In this document: one piece after another, positions 41,389 through 50,375 of the stretch
Position numbering within the stretch: the first letter of the stretch is position 1
Layout of the letters: each line of letters starts with the position of its first letter
Origin: Sporomusa acidovorans
Lineage (GTDB): Bacteria > Bacillota > Negativicutes > Sporomusales > Sporomusaceae
DNA: 64,000 bases
Reading direction: 5' to 3'
Assembly: GCF_900101845.1 (NCBI RefSeq)
Contig: NZ_FNAM01000008.1
Span: 62,001 to 126,000 of the forward strand
Translations under genes and position numbers: made by a program
Notes under the pieces: model-generated
What the model saw: the letters and a program-made list of their open reading frames with translations, nothing else
Told to the model about the DNA's origin: nothing
Databases searched by the model: none

Positions 41389-41424
41389 GCCGCCTTCTCA
41401 ACACGAAGGCGGTCTTTTTATTTT
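41389..41424 (+). terminator. Plus-strand terminator, copy of 28992
   Basis: GCCGCCTTC-loop-GAAGGCGGT then CTTTTTATTTT; marks the start of the GC-rich stretch. Confidence 0.75.
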
Positions 41425-42490
41425 CCCCGCCGCGCAGTTCGCGGCTCCCTTGCTGCCGGCAGGCCCGTTGGCACGGGGCGCGGCCGCGCGGGTTTGGCCG
41501 CCGTGACCGGTGCGCTCCCCTGCCCGGCTTACTGTCGCCACCGGCCAGGCTTACGATGTGCGGCCACATGGGTTTCGTGGCTGCTCATGGTAAGCCGTTT
41601 ATTGGGCTGTAGACATCGGACTGCGGTTTCCCCCTCCCGTTTGTTCGTCGGGAGGGGGTCAGGGGGTGGGTTCCCTAAAGCGGAACCGGGCCGTCTGGTG
41701 CCGCCGCCGTCTGATTGCCTCCCGGCTAGTGAAGGGCCCTGACGTGGCCGCGTACCCCTCAAATTGTTCGGCCGCACCTTAGCGGGGGGTTTGGGGGGTA
41801 GTCCTTCCCGTCAGGGCGCCCGGAGTCCTCCCTTCCCCCCGAATTTCAATCGCGGCCCACCGCTTGGACGGCAGAGCCATTCAGGTGGGATAGGGGGCTC
41901 GGGGGGAAGGGAGGACGGAGAGTGGACACATGCCTTTGGTGTCCACGGGGCGGGACAGGCGCGGCCGCGGCAGGGAACGAACGGCTGTTACCTCCTAGCC
42001 AGGCGAGTGGCGGCAGGTGGCCCGGTGGAGCGGTTTGGTTGCCACCGTTCTCCGGGCTTCGTGCTTTGTTTTTCGTTCCCGGCGGTCGGCGGGACGCCCG
42101 GCTGGGTCGGTCGGTGGTTTTGCGGGCGGTCCGGCCGGAGTGTCCTGCCGAGGCCCCGCGCAGCGTGCGGGGCCAGCCGACGTTCCCCGGTTTCCCCGGC
42201 AGTCCGGGCGCGAGCGGCAGGGAGTGCTCCGGTCTGCGTCCCCTGTCCAGACTGACGAACAACCGCCGGCAGGATACGGCTCTAAGCGCCAGCGGTGGCC
42301 GGACGGGAGCGGATGAGGAGAGTGGAGCGTCAGCGGAACGCCGCAAGCAGCGGACGACCGGCCATAGAGCGGTATCCGTTTTTGGGGTACTGGTTGGCAC
42401 TAAGCGGAGCAGCACGAGGACGGCAGGCGGAAGACGCGCCAGCGGCTGCAGCGCCGCCCGCAGGGATGCGGAGCGGGCCTTTTGCAGCAA
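41425..42490. other. Very GC-rich stretch, no convincing gene
   Basis: About 1.07 kb with markedly higher GC than all neighbours. Open frames of 160-214 codons exist in at least three overlapping frames on both strands (e.g. 41846-42490 minus, 41922-42530 plus), which is what GC-rich DNA gives by chance; none has a ribosome site plus recognisable domain. Strong stems: CCCCCTCCCG/CGGGAGGGGG (about 41630-41660), GTGGACA..TGTCCAC (about 41922-41948), GGCCCCGC..GTGCGGGGCC (about 42151-42174). Both edges are sharp. Could be a structured RNA, foreign remnant or repeat. Confidence 0.6.
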
Positions 42491-42532
42491 AGAACGATCA
42501 ATGGTTTCTTCACTATCTAAGGAATCCTAAGT

Positions 42533-42976
42533 TTAGATCCATCGTCTGACCTTTCTCTTGTAGTCAAGATAGGCTTTCCCAAATTTCCTATCAAGCATCT
42601 TTTCTTCCCATCGTATATAACCAAGATCCATTGCCACAATAAATAGCAGCGCTATCAGCAGAGCTGATAAAGAACCCATGAAAAGCCAACTGCCAAGGAT
42701 AAACAGCACAAATCCCAGATACATAGGATTTCTTGAATATTGATACAATCCATTGGTAACCAGAACAGACGGTTCATCAAATGTCATCACTGAAATTTTT
42801 AATTTTTGAAATAAATTGGAGCCAATGATAGAAATGCCCAATCCGATAACGATGAACACAATTCCTGAAAAGTTAAAGGGAAATCTTACAATGTAATATA
42901 TAGGCACTGTGAACTGCAATACGATCATGCATCCTATGCTGATTATAAGTAAGGTTGGAGGCAATATTCGGTTCAT
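42533..42976 (-). CDS. Isoprenylcysteine carboxyl methyltransferase-like protein (ICMT/PEMT)
   Basis: 147 residues, four membrane helices and the motif 'LVTNGLYQYSRNPMYLGFVLFILGSWLF...YIRWEEKMLDRKFGKAYLDYKRKVRRWI', which binds SAM in integral membrane methyltransferases. Substrate unknown in bacteria. Follows the SDR gene by 31 bases in the same direction; both lie behind a MerR-type promoter. Confidence 0.9.
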   Translation of the reverse strand: MNRILPPTLLIISIGCMIVLQFTVPIYYIVRFPFNFSGIVFIVIGLGISIIGSNLFQKLKISVMTFDEPSVLVTNGLYQYSRNPMYLGFVLFILGSWLFMGSLSALLIALLFIVAMDLGYIRWEEKMLDRKFGKAYLDYKRKVRRWI

Positions 42977-43007
42977 AAAATCCCCCAGTTTAGCTGTTTA
43001 ATCTTTA

Positions 43008-43781
43008 TTAATTTGTTGTTAATCCGCCATCAATATTAAAAATGCTTCCCGTTACCCAGCTTGCCTGGGCTGAAGCGAGATACACCGCTATACCCCCTAG
43101 TTCTTCCAAATTACCAAACCGGCCGAGTGGATAATTCGTTCTTACAAACTCGTTGAACGTTTCTCTTTTGTCCCCAGGAAGGTTATTCACATAAGCCTGC
43201 ACTTTAGCCGTACGGACATTTCCAGGCGCAATCGCATTAACCCGTATACCAAATGGTCCCAATTCATAGGCCAGAGCCTTTGTAAAAGCGTTAACCGCCC
43301 CCTTAGTCATGGAATATACTGTTGAGAAAATCCCGGGCATTACCCGAAATGCATGAAAAGAGGAAATATTAATAATACTCGCCTGGTTTCTTTTTAACGA
43401 TGGTAGCAAAGCTTGCGTAAGCAAGAAGAGGGCTTTTACATTTAAATCAAAACTGTAATCTATTTCTTGCATACTAACGGTTTCAAAAGAAGAGAATTTT
43501 GCGACGCCGGCATTATTGACCAAAATATCAATTTCCAGGAAAATATTTGCTATCTTCCCAGATAATTCTGAGAAAGAAAGAAGGCATGATAAATCATACG
43601 ACAGCGTTTCCACTTGAACACCCGTATTCGACAAGGATAATGCCGCCTTACATAATTTTTCCTCATTTCTGCCAATCAACAGTAGATTGGCACCATTTTG
43701 GGCCAATGCTTTGGCAATTTCATAGCCGATACCATCACTTCCACCAGTAACAATTGCATTTTTCTTTTCTAACAGTTTCAT
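43008..43781 (-). CDS. Short-chain dehydrogenase/reductase
   Basis: 257 residues, classical SDR: cofactor site TGGSDGIG (12-19), NNAG, catalytic Ser in 'IINISSFHAF' and Y-x-x-x-K in 'YSMTKGA', 'PGNVRT' and C-terminal 'GSIFNIDGG'. 'GRNEEK' after beta-2 suggests NADP. Substrate not predictable. Divergent from a MerR regulator that probably controls it. Confidence 0.93.
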   Translation of the reverse strand: MKLLEKKNAIVTGGSDGIGYEIAKALAQNGANLLLIGRNEEKLCKAALSLSNTGVQVETLSYDLSCLLSFSELSGKIANIFLEIDILVNNAGVAKFSSFETVSMQEIDYSFDLNVKALFLLTQALLPSLKRNQASIINISSFHAFRVMPGIFSTVYSMTKGAVNAFTKALAYELGPFGIRVNAIAPGNVRTAKVQAYVNNLPGDKRETFNEFVRTNYPLGRFGNLEELGGIAVYLASAQASWVTGSIFNIDGGLTTN

Positions 43782-43936
43782 AACCTGACCCCCTCTTAAT
43801 GATTAACCGTGCTCTTATCCTAAATAACTTCCAGCGGTAGTGACCACCTAGACCGCAAGGTAGAACATCCTGCAGCCCAGACAACATACCTAGCAGTCAC
43901 TTTGCCTGTAAATGCTTCAGCAAACGGTTCAGAAAT

Positions 43937-43967
43937 AGTATAAATCTTCAAGTCAACTTGAAGTCAA
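43937..43967 (-). promoter_or_regulatory. MerR-type promoter of the SDR operon
   Basis: Minus strand TTGACT, 19-base spacer with the dyad CTTCAAGT-TGA-CTTGAAG, TATACT. The long 19-bp spacer with central dyad is the hallmark of MerR-activated promoters. Confidence 0.8.
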
Positions 43968-44027
43968 GAATAAAATCATTTACAATAAAACCTAAACCTA
44001 CTGCTTAGATAAAAGGTGTGTGCGCAA

Positions 44028-44516
44028 ATGAAAGAAAAGTTATTAACGATTGGTCAGGTTGCAGAACTTTTTAAAATCCGTACATCGACCCTGCGTTATT
44101 ACGAAGACATCGCTTTACTGCAGCCGGCGGAACGCCGCTCATCGCGTCGCTATTACAGCGAGAGGGAACTGCAAAAACTTACACTGATACAGCTTCTCCA
44201 AAATAATGGGCTTAGTCTGGAAGATATACGCCAGGTGCTGACTGACCCGAATGGCATTAAAAACTGGCGGGAAATCTTTAATATAATCATTGACAAACTG
44301 GACGAAAAAATCCGGCTGGCACAATCATCCAAGAATTTTCTTGCCTATATGCTGGACTGTCCGGCAGCGAATCTCTTTCAGGGAAGATGCCCAGTGCTGG
44401 GCCGGGAAATCGAATGCCGCCCTGATCAAATTTGCCAGTGTCCCCGGTTTCCGGAATTAAAAGCCATTCATTCACACAAAGCCTCTGCCAGTCATTGTCA
44501 TTCGTCCGGTTTCTGA
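44028..44516 (+). CDS. MerR-family transcriptional regulator
   Basis: 162 residues from ATG 44028. Winged helix 'LLTIGQVAELFKIRTSTLRYYEDIALLQPAERRSSRRYYSERELQKLTLIQLLQNNGLSLEDI', a dimer helix, and a Cys-rich C-terminus (CPAANLFQGRCPVLGREIECRPDQICQCPRF; about six Cys) ending in His residues. The Cys cluster could bind metal, a thiol-reactive compound or an FeS centre as in SoxR. AAAAGG upstream at a long distance; an in-frame GTG at 44016 is the alternative start. Predicted target sites at 43937 and 44652. Confidence 0.9.
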   Translation: MKEKLLTIGQVAELFKIRTSTLRYYEDIALLQPAERRSSRRYYSERELQKLTLIQLLQNNGLSLEDIRQVLTDPNGIKNWREIFNIIIDKLDEKIRLAQSSKNFLAYMLDCPAANLFQGRCPVLGREIECRPDQICQCPRFPELKAIHSHKASASHCHSSGF

Positions 44517-44562
44517 TCTTCCAGCCGGGTTACTTTCTTTTACTATAACACCGCAATAACGC

Positions 44563-44610
44563 AATTAGAAAAGACCAAAACTCTCCAATGAGTTTTGGTC
44601 TTTTCTAATT
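44563..44610. terminator. Terminator after the MerR gene
   Basis: Perfect 21-bp stem AATTAGAAAAGACCAAAACTC with TCCAAT loop. Confidence 0.9.
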
Positions 44611-44651
44611 ACTATGCCTCTCGCTGCTTTGGTAAATTATCATAAATCTTC

Positions 44652-44682
44652 TTGACTTAAAGTCAGCTTGAAGTTTTAGACT
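44652..44682 (+). promoter_or_regulatory. MerR-type promoter of RND operon 1
   Basis: TTGACT, 19-base spacer TAAAGTCAGCTTGAAGTTT, TAGACT. The dyad CTTaAAGT-CAG-CTTGAAG matches that at 43937-43967. Confidence 0.8.
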
Positions 44683-44738
44683 GTTAACAGAACCTTGGAA
44701 TTATACCCTCATAACAAAAACAAGGAGGTCTTATGTGA

Positions 44739-44960
44739 ATGTCTACTATGATTCACGGCGTGCCGATAACGGCAGATCCCGCATTGACATGGGAAGAGAT
44801 CAACGCCATTGTGGCTGAACTGGTCCGAACCTGGACCTGGGAAGGCAGAAATTTAGGAAAGATAGAGCTAATTAGCGACGGGCAGCTGGTTCATGTCTGC
44901 TCTTACGAAAAACCGGATATTCAATTTTTCCCGTTGCGCAATAAAGATACCAAGGAGTGA
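44739..44960 (+). CDS. Small protein opening RND operon 1 (undescribed family)
   Basis: 73 residues, MSTMIHGVPITADPALTWEEI followed by 'LVRTWTWEGRNLGKIELISDGQLVHVCSYEKPDIQFFPL'. No signal peptide or membrane helix, so cytosolic. AAGGAGG 9 bases before the ATG (alternative GTG 44736). Two paralogues open RND operons 2 (53853) and 3 (60450); shared pattern: IHGIP..ADPALS..EIN.LV...I.TW.WEG..L.KIELI.DGQLIH..SYEKP....VPL. Ends 4 bases before the adaptor gene. Function unknown; possible accessory or feedback factor of the pump. Confidence 0.82.
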   Translation: MSTMIHGVPITADPALTWEEINAIVAELVRTWTWEGRNLGKIELISDGQLVHVCSYEKPDIQFFPLRNKDTKE

Positions 44961-44964
44961 AATC

Positions 44965-46086
44965 ATGCAGCCGTTAGATTGGTTACACCAATGGCCCAAA
45001 AAGAAATTATATTATGGATTAGCTGCTGTCGGTTTAGGATTATGCATCTTCACCGGCGCACTCTGGAAGCAGGATAAGAAACCCACAGATTTCACCAGCG
45101 ACATCCTGTTTGTGACAACTGCCGTGATTGGAGCGGCCAATGCCGCTCAGGAGTACACTTATTCCGGGGAAGTACGCGGCCGGTATGAAAGCCAGCTGTC
45201 TTTCCAGGTCAGCGGTAAAATCATCAAGCGGAATATTGAACTTGGCAGTATAGTGCAGCCAGGTGACATATTAATGCAGATTGATGCCAAAGACATTCAG
45301 CAAACCGTAAACAGCAGTTCGGCCCAGGTCTATTCCGCCCAGTCACAGCTTAACCTGGCGGAAAGCAATTTGAGTCGCTACCGGCAGTTATATGCGCAGA
45401 ACGCAATCAGCCGGGCGCAGCTTGACCAGTACGAAAATGCCTATCAAGTGGCTCAGGCCGCTGTGCAGCAGGCCTCGGCCCAGTATGCGCAAGGCTCCAA
45501 CCAATTGGACTACAGCCTGTTGCGAGCCGATAAGCCGGGCATAGTCTCTCATATTGCCGCTGAAGCAGGCCAAGTGATTGGGGCCGGGCAAACTGCAGTC
45601 ACGATTGTGCAGGACGGTGACCGGGAGGTCGAAATCCATGTTCCAGAAAACCGGATCGAAGAACTGCGCCATGCCAGACAGCTTACAACCACCTTCTGGG
45701 CTCTGCCTGACATCACTGTCAACAGCAGCATCCGGGAAATAGCCCCAATGGCCGATCAAACCACCCGCACTTTTAAAGTACGCATCCGCCTTATCAACCC
45801 GCCGCCGGACGTAAAACTGGGTATGACAACTTCCGTTACCGTGCCGGGTACTGTACAGCAAACGGTAACGATTCCGCTGGCAGCCGTTTATCAAACCGGC
45901 ACCACACCTTCTGTCTGGGTGGTAAAAGATAATGTCCTGACCCTGCGCCCTGTTCAGATCGGTGCTTTTGGCAACGGAACCATACAGGTCCTCAGCGGTC
46001 TCGATCAAGGCGAACAAATCGTCATCGCCGGAGTACATAAACTCAAAGAAGGTCAGCAGGTGCGAACCGGCGGTAACAGCTTATGA
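44965..46086 (+). CDS. RND periplasmic adaptor (MFP), operon 1
   Basis: 373 residues from ATG 44965 (AAGGAG upstream). Membrane anchor (about 16-36), 'YSGEVRGRYESQLSFQVSGKIIKRNIELGSIVQPGDILMQID' (lipoyl half 1), coiled-coil hairpin ('AQSQLNLAESNLSRYRQLYAQNAISRAQLDQYENAY'), lipoyl half 2, and beta-barrel/MP domains. Connects the RND pump to an outer-membrane channel, which is not encoded in this operon. Overlaps the RND gene (ATGAG). Confidence 0.95.
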   Translation: MQPLDWLHQWPKKKLYYGLAAVGLGLCIFTGALWKQDKKPTDFTSDILFVTTAVIGAANAAQEYTYSGEVRGRYESQLSFQVSGKIIKRNIELGSIVQPGDILMQIDAKDIQQTVNSSSAQVYSAQSQLNLAESNLSRYRQLYAQNAISRAQLDQYENAYQVAQAAVQQASAQYAQGSNQLDYSLLRADKPGIVSHIAAEAGQVIGAGQTAVTIVQDGDREVEIHVPENRIEELRHARQLTTTFWALPDITVNSSIREIAPMADQTTRTFKVRIRLINPPPDVKLGMTTSVTVPGTVQQTVTIPLAAVYQTGTTPSVWVVKDNVLTLRPVQIGAFGNGTIQVLSGLDQGEQIVIAGVHKLKEGQQVRTGGNSL

Positions 46087-49000
46087 GACATGTTAATCTT
46101 ACCGAGTGGGCACTCAATCACAAACAATTCATTTATTTCTTTATTACCCTCTTTTTTATTACCGGCCTATTCTCTTATATAAACCTTGGCCGCATGGAAT
46201 ACCCGGACTTTACCATTAAACAAATGGTCGTCAATGTTGCCTGGCCGGGAGCCACCGCCCGTCAAATGGAAGAACAAGTCGCCGAAAAAGTGGAAAGGAA
46301 ACTGCAGGATTTGCCGGGGCTGGACTATTTAAAAAGCTATTCCACCCCGGGGCAGACAGTCATTTATGTCAGTTTAAAAGATACCGTGCCGCAAAAAGAA
46401 CTCCGGGCACGTTGGGTAGAAGCACGCAACCTGGTTAATGATATAGCGGGCACCTTGCCTGCGGGTGTTCAGCCGCCCCAGTTTAACGACCGGTTTGATG
46501 AAATATACGGAGTCGTCTACGCGTTAACCGGTGATGGCTATACCTACGAGCAAATGCGCGAAAGAGCGGAAAAAATCCGCCGTATCCTTCTCGGAGTCCC
46601 CAGTGTAAAAAAAATTCAGCTGCTCGGAGTCCAAACCGAAAAAATTTATATTGAAATTGAAAATAGCAAAATGGCTCAGCTCGGAATTGACCCCAGCTTG
46701 ATTCCCGCCACTCTGCAGGCGCAGAATCCATGTCTGCATCCGGCATGTTGGAAACAGCCACCGACAATCTGTACCTGCGGGTTACCGGAATGTTCGAAAA
46801 ACTGGATGATATCAGTAATACGCCCATCGAAAGCAATGGCCGGACCTTCCGCTTAGGCGATATTGCCAAAGTAACCCGCTCCTATGCTGAGCCGGCCGAC
46901 CCGCAATTTTATTACAATGGCCAGCCTGCCATCGGCATTGCGCTGGCCATGGAATCGGGCGGCAATATTCTGACGTTAGGGGAAAACCTGACGCCAGTTG
47001 TTAATCAAATAAAAAAAGAACTGCCGGCCGGACTGGAAATCCATCAGACAGTCAATCAGCCGGAAGTCGTAAAAAATTCAATTAATGAATTTGTCAGATT
47101 GCTGGCAGAAGCGGTAGCTATTATTCTGGTTGTTAGCTTTGCCAGTCTGGGAATGCGTTCCGGCCTTACCGTTTCCCTGTGCATTCCCTTGGTACTGGCA
47201 ATCGTATTTACCTGCATGAAACAACTGGGTATTGATCTGCAGAAAATGTCGCTGGGCGCCCTCATTATTTCCCTTGGCCTGCTGGTGGACGATGCCATTA
47301 TAGTCATTGAAATGATGTCGGTCAAAATAGAGCAGGGCTGGACCCGTTACAATGCCGCCTGTTATGCCTATACCACATGTGCTTTTCCCATGCTGACCGG
47401 TACCCTAATCACCTGCGCCGGTTTTATTCCCCTGGGCTTTGCCCTTGGCAGCGCGGCCGAATACTGCTCCTCTATTTTCTCCGTCGTAACCATTTCCCTG
47501 CTTGCTTCCTGGTTTGTGGCCGCAACCGCCACACCGCTGCTGGGCTGCCGTTTTATCAAGCTTAAACCCAAAGCAGCTGGTGAACCGGATTTATATGATA
47601 GCAGGTTCTACCGGTTATTTAAACAAACCTTGATTTGGTGCCTGTCTCACCGCAAAACCGTCTTAGCAGCTACAGCAGGCGTGTTTTTCGCTTCTATTAG
47701 CTTATTGGGACTGGTTAAACAGGAGTTTTTCCCCGCCTCCACCCGCCCTGAGCTCATTGTGCAACTCAAACTGCCGGAAGGAGCTTCACTGAAAAACACG
47801 GAAGCAGCCGCCGGTCAATTTGCCGAAAAACTGAAGAATCATCCGCAAATAGCTTATTATACATACCATGTAGGCGAAGGTGCACCCCGCTTTATCTTAA
47901 CTTTTAACCCTACCTTTAACAAACAGAATTTCGCTGAGTTTATTATTGTCGCCAAAGACGTTAAAGCCCGGGACGAACTGCGTATTTCCCTCAATCAATG
48001 GTTAAACGAGGCGCTGCCTGGCGTGCATGTCTACGCGAAAGTCATCCGTAACGGATCACCGACAGATTATCCGGTTATGCTGCGGGTAAAAGGCTATGAC
48101 CATGACAAAGTCCGGGAAATTGCCGGCCAGGTTGCAGCCGTCATGTCGGCTCACCCGGACACCACCAACGTCAATCTCAACTGGAACGAAAAAAGCAAAA
48201 TTCTGCATCTGTTTATTGATCAGGATAAAGTCCGGAATCTGGGTATCACATCTCAGACCCTGGCAGCTATGCTGCAAACACAGCTTTCAGGCACACCGGC
48301 TGCCGAATTCCGGGAAAATGATAAAACCATTGATATGGTTTTCCGTTTTGACATCCGCGACAGAAAATATCCCTCCCAGCTGAAAGACCTTGCAATCCCT
48401 ACCGGCAGCGGCAGCTATGTAGCGCTTGACCAGATAGCCAAAATTCGTTTTGAGGCGGAAGACGGCCTAATTTTCCGCCGAGATTTAAAGCCGATGATTA
48501 TCGTACAGGCGGATACAAAACCCGGTGTGATGGGGGCTGACAGCATCACCCATCAAGTCTATGCCAGCCTCGCTGAATTACGGGCCAGCCTGCCATTGGG
48601 CTACAGCATCGAACTTGACGGTACAGCTGAAGAAAGCCTCAATTCCGCAAAATATTTAGCGCAACCGGTACCGGCCATGATCATTGTGATTATGATCCTC
48701 TTAATGATACAACTGCAGAACATTTCCAAAATGGTATTAACCTTACTTACAGCGCCACTGGGTATTATCGGCGTTGCTGCAGGTCTCTTCCTAACAGGAA
48801 GTCCGATGGGATTTGTTGTTCAGCTCGGCATATTAGCCCTGTTCGGGATTATTATGCGCAACTCGGTTATTCTGATGGACCAGATTGACCAGCACCCTGC
48901 GGCCGGCGAAACCACCTGGGATGCTATCATTAACGCCACAGTGACCAGGTTCCGCCCCATCTTTTTAACGGCAGCGGCTGCAATCCTGGGCATGATACCA

Positions 49001-49177
49001 CTGATTTCCAGCATCTTCTGGGGTCCGATGGCCGTTGCCATTGCCTTCGGCCTGTTTGGCGCTACCATACTGACACTCATCGTGCTGCCGGTAATGTACG
49101 CGGCGTGGTTTAAAGCAATTCCGAATTCTCGTCCAGTACAAACTATAACAATGACAGCCCCTAACCATCCAGAATAA
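46083..49177 (+). pseudogene. RND multidrug efflux pump, operon 1, with a frameshift
   Basis: HAE-1-like RND transporter. The first frame (MRHVNLTEWALNHKQFIYFF...) runs to 'LIPATLQAQN' and is lost; the second continues from 46730 as AMSASGMLETATDNLYLRVTGMFEKLDD. The paralogue at 55209 reads KAQDAMAASGMIDTFSDNVYLR at this point, so one base (probably G of 'AATGCCATG') is missing near 46727-46729. The rest is complete: twelve helices, TM4 'LGLLVDDAIIVIEMMSV', and the C-terminal end (about 1031 codons in total). Inactivating mutation or sequence error; otherwise intact. Confidence 0.9.
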
Positions 49178-49231
49178 TGAGCAGTATACCTCCTGCGTAG
49201 ACAGACTTCATAGATGTGAGGTACTGCTTTT

Positions 49232-49281
49232 GCAATACCAAAGCCATTGACATCTGTTTGCACAGCGTCAATGGCTTTGAT
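49232..49281. terminator. Terminator between RND operon 1 and YvrJ cluster 3
   Basis: AATACCAAAGCCATTGAC and complement around a 14-base loop; serves both converging strands. Confidence 0.8.
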
Positions 49282-49284
49282 ATT

Positions 49285-49437
49285 TTACCGTTGTAATTGT
49301 CGGACCACCATCACCAGTCCCAAAATATCCCGAATCATTTTCAGCCGTTCGGCATGCTGCTTCTCAAACGTATCCGGCAAGGCGTCCATCACCGCATCCA
49401 ACGTGGCCAGCCATTCATCAATACTTGCCTGTGCCAT
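49285..49437 (-). CDS. 50-residue protein of YvrJ cluster 3
   Basis: MAQASIDEWLATLDAVMDALPDTFEKQHAERLKMIRDILGLVMVVRQLQR; AAAGGAG upstream of the ATG at 49437. Helical, amphipathic. A broken homologue exists at 21417-21560. Between it and YvrJ (49438-49582) lies a degenerate frame (ADAERIEAVEPEEENCIREEAQS) equivalent to the middle gene of cluster 2, with a start region put out of frame by a 2-base loss. Confidence 0.6.
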   Translation of the reverse strand: MAQASIDEWLATLDAVMDALPDTFEKQHAERLKMIRDILGLVMVVRQLQR

Positions 49438-49582
49438 CCTTACCGGCTCCTTTCTTGCGGGAAGACAACGTGACCGGCCCTGATGCCGACTGCGCCTCCT
49501 CCCGGATGCAGTTCTCTTCCTCCGGCTCCACCGCCTCAATCCGTTCCGCATCCGCCGGCGGCGGGCCACACTGTTTTTAGCA

Positions 49583-49738
49583 TCATTTTTTCGTGACCTC
49601 CATCCTTTCGACGCAATTACACATCTGGTTGATTGCGCTGGTCAGTTCGGTCAGGCGCTTTTCCAGTCTGACCAAAAGGTAGAAGGCCACGACCATGGGA
49701 AAACCGTACGTCGCCGTCAGGCGGGCCCTTTCTTCCAT
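49583..49738 (-). CDS. YvrJ-family small protein (copy 3)
   Basis: 51 residues, MEERARLTATYGFPMVVAFYLLVRLEKRLTELTSAINQMCNCVERMEVTKK. GGAGGTCGCGTC before the ATG. One membrane helix, then a Cys-containing helix. Downstream of a DUF2922 gene, the standard Firmicute arrangement. Confidence 0.75.
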   Translation of the reverse strand: MEERARLTATYGFPMVVAFYLLVRLEKRLTELTSAINQMCNCVERMEVTKK

Positions 49739-49756
49739 GACGCGACCTCCTTATCA

Positions 49757-49960
49757 TTACTTCAGTTCATTGATTGCCAACTGGCGGATTTGCGCTTCCT
49801 TGGCAGTCACCAAATCGCCGCTGGTACTGGAAAACACATTTTTGGCAATAATAGTGGCCATTACTGTCTGCACTGCCGCCAGCGTCAGACCATCTTTCGG
49901 GTCTTTTACTGCCACCGTTACCTAAATCGTGCTATTCTGCGGCATTTTTACTACAGCCAT
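49757..49960 (-). pseudogene. DUF2922 protein with an in-frame TAG
   Basis: From ATG 49960 (AAAGGAGGGG upstream): MAVVKMPQNSTI, TAG at 49922-49924, then VTVAVKDPKDGLTLAAVQTV plus MATIIAKNVFSSTSGDLVTAKEAQIRQLAINELK to a TAA. The whole is a 68-codon DUF2922 gene interrupted only by the amber codon at position 13. Nonsense mutation is the simple reading; amber suppression (pyrrolysine) is the alternative. Confidence 0.75.
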
Positions 49961-50299
49961 CGTTACCCCTCCTTTCTTGTAAACGTTCCACGCAAAAGGC
50001 ACACCCCGGGAGGTGTGCCTTTCTGCGCCTGGAACGGATTATGACAAGCGCGGCCAGGAGGTCACGCGGGTCACCAACGCTTTGCCCGTCCCAGGAGCAA
50101 TATTTTATTTTATTTATAATATATGCAATTTGAAATATTGTAAAGTATTTTTCTTGACAGCACTCCAAATTTATATCAGCTCCTCTATCTAGATCTAAAC
50201 AAACAAAATTCATGACGTTTGTATAATTTCGATATCCGCACAACAAAGATTGGAGTTACTCTTTCCTATTGGCGTTCCACTAAACTAAATAGTAAGTGC
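49961..50299. other. Region upstream of DUF2922 and the MBL gene
   Basis: Holds a strong hairpin AAAGGCACACC/GGTGTGCCTTT (49995-50022) within a GTTCCACGCA/TGCGCCTGGAAC pairing. Plus-strand 50029-50097 reads GTDYDKRGQEVTRVTNALPVPGA, resembling part of DUF1659, the usual partner of DUF2922/YvrJ, but in the opposite direction and without a start. The rest is AT-rich with no gene. Confidence 0.4.
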
Positions 50300-50328
50300 T
50301 TGACAAAAGTGTATAGCTGCTATATGCT
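50300..50328 (+). promoter_or_regulatory. Promoter and MarR operator of the MBL gene
   Basis: TTGACA, 17 bases, TATGCT. The spacer and -10 contain GTATAGctGCTATAT; the same promoter-operator stands at 51230. Confidence 0.75.
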
Positions 50329-50375
50329 CTTGTTAAGGTTCTGCAAGTTCCTAAAATAATAAAAGGAGGCATTTC

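Noticed and set aside
41846-42530. Long open frames in the GC-rich stretch as protein genes
   Set aside because: Overlapping frames on both strands, Pro/Arg/Gly-rich by composition, no ribosome site or domain.
49932-50246. 104-codon minus-strand frame over the DUF2922 leader
   Set aside because: Shadow of the DUF2922 start region and of a strong hairpin; no ribosome site.
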